Under the pieces are notes generated by a model that was given only the letters and a program-made list of their open reading frames with translations, was not told the DNA's origin and searched no databases. A stretch of DNA of 6,465 nt from Pseudomonadota bacterium (GTDB lineage: Bacteria > Pseudomonadota > Alphaproteobacteria > Micropepsales > Micropepsaceae): the NCBI GenBank assembly GCA_021817355.1, contig JAKAVI010000463.1:1-6465 (forward strand), in the 5' to 3' direction. The translations under genes and the position numbers were made by a program. Of this stretch, positions 1 through 4,798 are shown piece by piece. Each line of letters starts with the position of its first letter. The stretch's first letter is position 1.

Positions 1-1
1 T

Positions 2-742
2 ATGCGCCCTCCCATCAGACTAGCCGCACTCATGGGGCTGCACGTGGTATACGTGTTTACCCACGACAGCCTCGCGCTCGGAGAGGACGGTCCTACTCAT
101 CAACCGGTCGAGCAATTGGCAAATTTGCGTGCGATTCCGAATCTCGTCGTGATCCGTCCCGCGGACGCCAATGAAACCGCCATTGCTTGGCGGGTTGCCA
201 TAGAAACCCGTGACATCCCTGTGGCACTTATATTGAGCAGACAAGATCTGCCCACCCTGGATCGCAATCACTACGCTGCAGCGGACGGACTGCGTCGCGG
301 CGCCTATGTGCTGAGCGACGTGCCAAGTGGCAGGCCCGACCTCATCCTGATCGCGAGCGGATCGGAAGTCGGCCTTATCCTGGCAGCGGCAGATCGTCTC
401 CAGGCACAAGGCATCGCCGTTCGCTGTGTCTCCATGCCGAGCTGGGAGTTATTCGAAAATTTGCCTCAGGCCGAACGCGATGCGGTCCTTCCGCCGTCCG
501 TTCGCGCGCGGATTGCAGTGGAGCTAGGCGTCGCGCAAGGTTGGGATCGCTATATTGGTACGCAAGGTGACATCATCAGCGTGGAGCAGTTTGGCGCTTC
601 CGCGCCGGCTGAAAAGCTGCTCCAGGAATATGGCTTCACTGTCGATAATGTGTGCACGTGCGCCCAGAAGGTGTTGGCCAATAACATTGGCTCTTCTGGA
701 CGGAAATTCGTTTCGCTCGCAGTTGCGGGCGATGAGCCGTAG
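2..742 (+). CDS. tkt: Transketolase, C-terminal part (5' end outside window)
   Basis: Thiamine-diphosphate-dependent transketolase, moving two-carbon ketol units between sugar phosphates in the cytoplasm (non-oxidative pentose phosphate or Calvin cycle). About 246 residues are visible, roughly the last third of a ~660-residue enzyme. The first ATG at base 2 is an internal Met, not the start: the family reads through this point (MRPPIRLAALM) from an upstream SDY-type segment. Visible landmarks are THDSLALGEDGPTHQPVEQL (residues 20-39), the end of the pyrimidine-binding domain, with the conserved His of the GPTHQPVEQ motif; LILSRQ with the substrate phosphate-binding Arg; IASGSEV, the start of the C-terminal domain; and FGASAPAEKLLQEYGFT near the end. 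After the usual family terminus there is a ~25-residue tail rich in Gly, Ser and Ala. It resembles alphaproteobacterial CbbT/Tkt, but a Calvin-cycle role cannot be shown without neighbours. Family assignment is firm; the symbol could equally be cbbT. Confidence 0.95.
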   Translation: MRPPIRLAALMGLHVVYVFTHDSLALGEDGPTHQPVEQLANLRAIPNLVVIRPADANETAIAWRVAIETRDIPVALILSRQDLPTLDRNHYAAADGLRRGAYVLSDVPSGRPDLILIASGSEVGLILAAADRLQAQGIAVRCVSMPSWELFENLPQAERDAVLPPSVRARIAVELGVAQGWDRYIGTQGDIISVEQFGASAPAEKLLQEYGFTVDNVCTCAQKVLANNIGSSGRKFVSLAVAGDEP

Positions 743-1035
743 ATCGGCCTTCTGACTCGCGCCGCGTGGCAGGAGCGCGACCAAGCGAGCAGTTCTTGTA
801 TCGGGATCTCGATGCAGCGATGGCACGTCCCACGATAGCGCCATCACCAGGGCCAGCCTCGCGGTCGCGGCCGATCTCGGCAAGCTGGCTAATATCGTAG
901 TCACCGGGCACGGATCAACTTCCAGCTACGCCAGCGCAGATAGCACGCTGAGCGGAATACCATTTCTCGTCTCATCGAGCGGTGCGGGCCGAATTTGTCG
1001 CACTCGTGGTCAGTCAGGGTGGTACAAGCTGATAT
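731..1035 (+). pseudogene. Probable pyruvate kinase relic (C-terminal domain, frameshifted and internally deleted)
   Basis: No intact frame exists here, but pieces in successive frames resemble the C-terminal domain of pyruvate kinase (final step of glycolysis). Around 786-833 one frame reads EQFLYRDLDAAMARPT, similar to the linker before that domain. From about 831 a second frame reads HDSAITRASLAVAADLGK and then ANIVVTGHGSTSSYAS, matching the family pattern DAI..AAR..A..L.A.AIV..T.SGST. After a further shift near 985, AEFVALVV recalls the ...RRLALVWGV segment. ATG at 731 lies inside the transketolase end (ATGAGCCGTAG spans its stop) and encodes MSRRSAF before a stop, which could be the old start, so most of the catalytic barrel would be missing. 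The relic calls rest on remembered family patterns, not an alignment. It may instead be noncoding sequence with a chance resemblance. Confidence 0.38.
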
Positions 1036-1566
1036 GGACATTCCACTCGCCACACATTGTCACGCGTCTGGAACCCAAGCGCACGGATACGGGTCGAAAT
1101 CTGGGCCGCTGAGGCCTGTTGCGGCGGGCTCGGATTTTACCCTCTCTTGAACTTGCGGGGTAGCGTGATCCAACAGGAACGCCTTGGTCCTACCGAAATG
1201 CTCGCAAGGCTACGCTGTAAACCGCTTTATAAACCACTGCAGGACATGGGGCTGAGCGGAAGGGCCAGGAGAAATGACACCCCCCCGAAGGAGCCGGACC
1301 GGCTGGAGAAAATGCGGGCCTGCCATTGGCGTTCGCTCCTGTGTTTGCGTGCAGCCATGGCATGAGCACAACTTTCAGTTCACAAGGGGCTGGGCGCTCT
1401 CCTCACAGACACGCGCGCTGCCAACAGTATGGCCGAATGCGGCAAAGCAGACGACAGCCGGTGCAACGACAAGTCCGATGAGCACGAAATACGCCCCAAC
1501 GCTGCTGCCTTTCGAAGAAAGCGTTCACCCGAAGCAGACCTGAGAGCATATCTAAGGGAATTACAT
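1036..1566. other. Intergenic stretch without a convincing gene
   Basis: This stretch lies between the decayed region behind transketolase and the convergent sulfotransferase gene. Open frames exist on both strands (for example a TTG-initiated plus frame from 1057 to 1365), but they show irregular codon use, no recognisable domain and no good ribosome binding site. The composition is less GC-skewed at third positions than in the neighbouring genes, as expected of decayed or noncoding DNA. The only segment with protein-like character is the minus-strand hydrophobic stretch at 1375-1524, listed separately. I saw no tRNA, no insertion-sequence ends and no terminator hairpin with a T-run for either convergent gene. 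Confidence 0.5.
1375..1524 (-). other. Short minus-strand frame encoding a possible single-span membrane peptide (gene or relic)
   Basis: Between a stop at 1525-1527 and a TGA at 1375-1377 this frame encodes 49 residues that include a coherent hydrophobic segment (VGAYFVLIGLVVAPAVVC, then FAAFGHTVG) followed by a polar tail (ARVCEESAQPLVN). There is no ATG. The first possible start is GTG at 1483-1485, preceded by GGGGCG about six bases upstream, giving 36 residues. It lies downstream of the sulfotransferase on the same strand, about 80 bases after its stop. It could be a tiny membrane protein, the decayed end of a larger membrane protein, or chance. I do not recognise a family. Confidence 0.17.
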
Positions 1567-2463
1567 CTAAAGACCAGACAGCGCCGGACCCATGAGCTGT
1601 GCCCGCCATGGCGCCAGCGCCGGAAAGTAGGATAGCAGACGATCAAGTCTTCGTAGGTGGCCGGCGTCAAAGTACTTTAGTCCCCGCCCGGCCTCTCCCT
1701 TGTTGAAGCGCAAGGCATGGCGTTCATTCCAGGCCTCTTCGGCGGCCTCACGGCAACGCGCATCTGCGACCTCAATGCCGGCATGGGCGAGAGCCCGCGC
1801 TAGGGTGCCTGCCGGATCGGCGCACATCTGCGCGTAATGGAGCAGGAGCACAGTTCTCGGCTCGCGCGCCACATACTCAAGCCAGGTGGCATAGAAACTG
1901 GCATACCATGGCGCCAGCATGTCGATGCAGAACGCCGCCTTTTCCTCACTGGTCAATTCCGGGAAGTTCTCGGGGATGGAACAGTTCAGGCCATCCTGAC
2001 GGGCAAGCGCATCGGTATCGAGCATATCCCAGTAGGACGCGAGCATGTCGGGAATGGAGCGCAGCATGACGATCGGACGCATGCCAAAAGCTTCGAGGAT
2101 ATAGCGGTTTGCAGGGAGCGCCTGCATGTGGATATGGGAGACCAGAGTCTTGGGTGTCAGGCCGCCGGTGAAGTAATCGACCAAAAGCGGCAGATAGGGC
2201 TGCGCATCGCGCCCGCCTTGTGCATGAACGATGCGAAGCAACTGTCCATCGCACGCAGCAATGGCCGCGGTTCGTAGAAATGTTCCGGCGGCCTTGGGTG
2301 GAAACACGAACACGATGGCCTTCCTCTGGGCACCAATACGCCGCAGATAGGCCCCGAAGGCGCCGCTAAATCTGCCGTCCGGATCTGGCTGGGCGAAGGC
2401 TGCCGCAATCGCCGTCTGATCACGCAGATCCGCAGTAAAGGTAGGGTTTGCCACGGTTACCAT
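1567..2463 (-). CDS. Sulfotransferase family protein (PAPS-dependent type)
   Basis: A 298-residue protein with the landmarks of the Sulfotransfer_1 fold, which moves a sulfuryl group from PAPS to a hydroxyl or amino acceptor. FVFPPKAAGTFLR (residues 52-64) fits the 5'-phosphosulfate loop, with Lys57 as the expected PAPS contact. SHIHMQALP (109-117) sits where the catalytic His is usually found (His110 or His112). RPIVMLRSIPDMLASYWDM (129-147) fits the 3'-phosphate motif, with Arg135 and Ser143. RFNKGEAGRGLKYF (252-265) matches the C-terminal RKG..G.W..YF signature. There is no signal peptide or membrane segment, so it is probably cytoplasmic. The start is supported by GAGGGA about eight bases upstream of the ATG. 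No PAPS synthesis genes or carbohydrate neighbours are visible, so the acceptor is unknown. It lies 142 bases behind the same-strand Ala/Ser/Thr-rich gene and may be cotranscribed with it. Confidence 0.85.
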   Translation of the reverse strand: MVTVANPTFTADLRDQTAIAAAFAQPDPDGRFSGAFGAYLRRIGAQRKAIVFVFPPKAAGTFLRTAAIAACDGQLLRIVHAQGGRDAQPYLPLLVDYFTGGLTPKTLVSHIHMQALPANRYILEAFGMRPIVMLRSIPDMLASYWDMLDTDALARQDGLNCSIPENFPELTSEEKAAFCIDMLAPWYASFYATWLEYVAREPRTVLLLHYAQMCADPAGTLARALAHAGIEVADARCREAAEEAWNERHALRFNKGEAGRGLKYFDAGHLRRLDRLLSYFPALAPWRAQLMGPALSGL

Positions 2464-2605
2464 AGTCCAGGTCCCTCATCATGGGCGTGTTGCAGAGTGC
2501 GGGGCATGCCCAGGCTCAAAGCCATCAGCCATGTGGCACAGCCCATCTGCTCGCGGAGCGCGCCCGTCCTTGCGCCACCGCGCCGCCAGTCCCGACGCCG
2601 GCGGC

Positions 2606-3199
2606 TCAAGCCTGCACCGCCGTGGTCGTGGTGCCCGCGGTTGCTGCGCTGGTGGAGGCCGCAAACGTGTAGGCCTGCGAGGCCGATGCAAAGCTGCCGT
2701 TACCGAGATTGGAGAGAAGGCCCTGAAAGTCGCTCGCCGAAGGCGTGTTCGTGCCGTTCATATCCAGTGCCGAAACCATATTGCCGGCCAGCTGGCTTGG
2801 CGATTGGGTAGCGAGCATGGCGAGGATATTTCCGTCGGCGCCGTTCGGCGGGTGATGGCGATGGACGTGGCCATGCCCGGACTTCAGGTCGGTCGCCACA
2901 GCCGGAGTTGCGCTCGAGGGACCTGTCGCTGCCGGCGCGCCGACGCTCGAGGTTGAGGTGACCGGGCCGGTCTCAATTTGCCGCATCAGCAGCTGGAGAA
3001 TGTCCGAGCTCAGAGCGGGGCGGGCAGGAGCATTCAGCGTGGCCGGAGCGCTCGGGCTTGTCGTGCTCGGGGTTGCAACCAGGGCGCTTGCCAGCGTGCT
3101 GCCACCAAGGCTTGAACCGCCCGTTGCAGTGGCTGACAGCTGGTTCAGCAACACGAGCAACGCCCCGTTGGACGATGCCGGCGTCGTCGCGAGTGTCAT
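2606..3199 (-). CDS. Ala/Ser/Thr-rich protein with His cluster and degenerate EF-hand-like loop, function unknown
   Basis: A 197-residue protein that I do not recognise as a named family. I chose ATG at 3199-3197 because GGGAG lies seven bases upstream; the frame is open for 95 more codons, but that extension is Arg/Pro-rich and unlike a real N-terminus. The composition is dominated by Ala, Ser, Thr, Gly and Pro, suggesting disorder. Short helix-like islands stand out: GALLVLLNQLSA (12-23), SSDILQLLMRQIE (64-76) and GNILAMLATQSPSQLAGNMV (123-142). A His cluster, GHGHVHRHHPP (108-118), could bind metal. DMNGTNTPSASDFQ (146-159) has D/N/T/T/S/D at EF-hand loop positions 1, 3, 5, 7, 9 and 12, but lacks the usual Gly6 and the position-8 hydrophobic residue, so calcium binding is doubtful. 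There is no Sec signal peptide. Alternatives include an exported or flagellum-associated low-complexity protein; nothing here decides. Confidence 0.62.
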   Translation of the reverse strand: MTLATTPASSNGALLVLLNQLSATATGGSSLGGSTLASALVATPSTTSPSAPATLNAPARPALSSDILQLLMRQIETGPVTSTSSVGAPAATGPSSATPAVATDLKSGHGHVHRHHPPNGADGNILAMLATQSPSQLAGNMVSALDMNGTNTPSASDFQGLLSNLGNGSFASASQAYTFAASTSAATAGTTTTAVQA

Positions 3200-3249
3200 G
3201 GCAGGTCTCCCGGGTTCTGAGCGCGCAGAGTGCTCCCCATTCGCCAGAA

Positions 3250-3264
3250 GCATTTTTCGTGCCG
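3250..3264 (-). promoter_or_regulatory. Possible sigma-54 (-24/-12) promoter of the Ala/Ser/Thr-rich gene
   Basis: Read on the minus strand the site is CGGCACGAAAAATGC, compared with the sigma-54 consensus TGGCACG-N4-TTGC. The GG (3263-3262) and the GC (3251-3250) are exactly 12 positions apart, as required, and GGCACG is fully matched. The mismatches are C for T before GG and A for T before TGC. Transcription would start near 3238, giving a leader of about 40 bases to the ATG at 3199, which contains the ribosome binding site. No enhancer-binding-protein site was identified. Motif matches of this quality can occur by chance; the fit to the leader length is the main support. Confidence 0.4.
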
Positions 3265-3635
3265 CTTTTTTGCCCGCAAATCCGCAGCGAGGTGCGGCCT
3301 GTGACGACATTTTGCGACACGGTCCGGCAAACCTTGCCCACCCGGTCAAGAATTCCTGCGGCAGAAATAGCCCACACGCGCCGGAACACGGGTAAAGGAC
3401 GCGCGCGTCCCCTCCGCGCCCAAGCCGGCCTGCCCCGGGCCCGCCGCCGGGGCAAGGATGGGATTTAGGCACCGGCCGACGCAAGCCACCCGGTCCTCGC
3501 GCACCAGGCCTTTGGGCCCTCTGTCACGGCGTCACCGGCAAGCGCCCTTCAGACCATGCGGTACGGCAGCTGCGACAACTCTTTAGTTACCATTAAGAAG
3601 ACGCAGCGCATGATGCGTGCCGACCGCGGCTCTAT
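3265..3635. other. Divergent intergenic region, no gene supported
   Basis: This stretch lies between the leftward Ala/Ser/Thr-rich gene and the rightward acetyltransferase. Frames through it on both strands give Arg/Pro-rich translations of the kind produced by noncoding GC-rich DNA. It contains the GC hairpin at 3431-3454 and an AT-richer patch at about 3580-3597 (ctctttagttaccattaag), where the acetyltransferase promoter might lie, although I could not pair convincing -35 and -10 boxes. A small palindrome, CGCATGATGCG, sits at about 3607-3617. Confidence 0.5.
3431..3454. repeat. Perfect 8-bp GC-rich inverted repeat (hairpin)
   Basis: TGCCCCGG (3431-3438) and CCGGGGCA (3447-3454) form a perfect 8-bp stem around an 8-base loop in the divergent intergenic region. 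No T-run follows on either strand, so it is not a classical intrinsic terminator. It could be a protein-binding dyad, an RNA hairpin, or part of a dispersed palindromic repeat; only one copy is visible in this window. Confidence 0.55.
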
Positions 3636-3735
3636 GAGGGCGCACCATGGACACGACCCTGTCGTCGAGCAGAGGTGTGGACCTTGCGCCCTGGGCCAAG
3701 ACGGACCGGCAAATTTGCCGCGGGCGTCAGTTTCT

Positions 3736-3741
3736 GGGAGG
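3736..3741 (+). promoter_or_regulatory. Ribosome binding site (GGGAGG) supporting a TTG start
   Basis: GGGAGG is followed by a T and lies seven bases before TTG at 3749, a strong Shine-Dalgarno match at ideal spacing. It is the main reason to start the acetyltransferase at TTG rather than at ATG 3797, which has no purine-rich sequence in front. A competing signal, GAGGG at 3636-3640, lies six bases before ATG 3647. Confidence 0.45.
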
Positions 3742-3748
3742 TCATGGC

Positions 3749-4378
3749 TTGAGCGCTGAACATACCTTTGACAGGCCAACTGCGGCACCCTTCGCGATGA
3801 CAACGATTGCCGCACTTTCAAGACGTGATACGCACATCACCGTCGGTCCGGTTCTGCCCGATGACATGGGCGCCCTCTACCTCTGGTTCAACGATGTTGA
3901 TGCGGCCAAACTCGACTTTCCTTATGTGCCAGTCGATGGCATCGCCTTCAAGGCATGGGTGGAAAAGCAGGGCCGCAGCGATGGCGAATATCTTTTCGCA
4001 ATCCGCAGGCTCCACGAACTGACGCTGATTGGCTATGGGCTGATCCGCAATGTTCATCCCATTCATCGCTCCGCCGAGATTGGCATTCGCATTGGCCGTG
4101 AAACCGACCGCGGCAAGGGTTATGGCGCAAGCGCACTCCGCCTCCTGACCGATTACGTCTTCGACACCCTCAATCTCAATCGTCTCAGTCTGAGCGTGCG
4201 TACCGATAATCTCCGCGCCATCGCCGCCTATCATCGCGCCGGCTTTGTCCAGGAAGGCGTATTGCGGCAGGCAAACTACCTGAACGGCAGCTGGGTGGAC
4301 ATGACCATCATGTCGATCCTGAAATCAGAGTGGCGTCCCAGCACCCGCCAGACTGCGGCCACGCGCTGCGCGCAGTGA
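3749..4378 (+). CDS. GNAT family N-acetyltransferase (RimJ/RimL/SpeG-like)
   Basis: Acetyl-CoA-dependent N-acetyltransferase of the Acetyltransf_3 type, cytoplasmic. From the TTG start the product is 209 residues. The fold begins near ITVGPVLPDDMGALYLWF (30-47); HRSAEIGIRIG (106-116) is the beta-4 strand; RGKGYG (121-126) is the acetyl-CoA pyrophosphate loop (Q/RxxGxG/A pattern); and VRTDNLRAIAAYHRAGFVQE (150-169) is the typical C-terminal motif. YLNGSWVDMTIMSIL near the end is usual for RimJ/RimL and SpeG relatives. The substrate (ribosomal protein, polyamine, amino sugar or other) cannot be read from sequence. Three starts are possible: ATG 3647 (243 residues, GAGGG six bases upstream, but the extra N-terminus is not GNAT-like), TTG 3749 (best ribosome binding site), and ATG 3797 (193 residues, closest to usual family length, no ribosome binding site). 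It appears to be a single-gene unit. Confidence 0.88.
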   Translation: MSAEHTFDRPTAAPFAMTTIAALSRRDTHITVGPVLPDDMGALYLWFNDVDAAKLDFPYVPVDGIAFKAWVEKQGRSDGEYLFAIRRLHELTLIGYGLIRNVHPIHRSAEIGIRIGRETDRGKGYGASALRLLTDYVFDTLNLNRLSLSVRTDNLRAIAAYHRAGFVQEGVLRQANYLNGSWVDMTIMSILKSEWRPSTRQTAATRCAQ

Positions 4379-4795
4379 ACCTGGTGAGACGATGGGGCCT
4401 TGCCCGAGACGCGCGCGCCTGTCCCACCGGCCTCAGCGAAACCACCGCTACGCCGTGGCCCGTCGCGCGCAAGGGATGATCCGCGCGTAGCATTGCAACA
4501 GACCCCGAGCCTTGCTTGGCTCTGTCATTGTGGGCTCCGTCCTGCCATGTCTCGCAAGGGGCTACTCTGTTGTACCCCGACGAGAGGCTTTGCGCATCGA
4601 CGCCGTCAGGTACCCCCGCCGGATGGAATTTTTGGCCGAGAACGCAAAGACGGTTGGCCACCGAAGATCATTTCTTACAATATTGCTTGGCAGATCACGA
4701 ACACGTGGCTTGTCTTGCGCCGATGATTGCTTAGAGCAGGCAGCGGATAGCCGCGTGGGCTGTGTCGGCGTTTGGATTGCGGCGAGCGGGGATAC
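4379..4795. other. Intergenic region without a supported gene
   Basis: About 420 bases separate the acetyltransferase from the TonB-dependent receptor. Plus frames here (for example a TTG frame from 4512 ending on the receptor start) have Cys/Arg-rich translations, no domain and no ribosome binding site. A minor hairpin, GAGCC-TTGCTT-GGCTC, at 4507-4522 lacks a T-run. I looked for a cobalamin-riboswitch box, since such elements precede some receptors, and saw none. The AT-richer patch at 4654-4690 holds the possible promoter listed separately, so the second half is likely the receptor leader. Confidence 0.5.
4654..4681 (+). promoter_or_regulatory. Possible sigma-70 promoter of the TonB-dependent receptor
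   Basis: TTGGCC (4654-4659) and TACAAT (4676-4681) are separated by 16 bases. The -10 box matches the consensus at five of six positions; the -35 box matches only its TTG. It lies in the most AT-rich part of the intergenic region and would give a leader of about 110 bases before the receptor start, long enough to hold a regulator site or structured RNA, although none was recognised. Confidence 0.33.
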
Positions 4796-4798
4796 ATG

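Noticed and set aside
1057..1365. TTG-initiated 102-residue plus frame
   Set aside because: Its composition and third-base pattern are unlike the neighbouring genes, and I saw no homology or ribosome binding site.
1837..2277. Plus-strand 146-residue frame
   Set aside because: It lies fully opposite the sulfotransferase, whose motifs are clear on the minus strand.
2582..2605. GCCGCC/GGCGGC hairpin after the Ala/Ser/Thr-rich gene as a terminator
   Set aside because: The stem is only 6 bp with a 12-base loop and no T-run follows on the minus strand.
2531..2956. Plus-strand 141-residue frame
   Set aside because: It lies opposite the Ala/Ser/Thr-rich gene, is extremely Arg-rich and has no domain; it is a shadow of the real gene.
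3200..3484. 95-residue upstream extension of the Ala/Ser/Thr-rich protein
   Set aside because: The extension is Arg/Pro/Gly-rich, runs through the possible sigma-54 site and the GC hairpin, and a good ribosome binding site supports the internal ATG at 3199.
4379..4795. Cobalamin riboswitch ahead of the TonB-dependent receptor
   Set aside because: I looked for the conserved B12-box and associated elements and found no convincing match.
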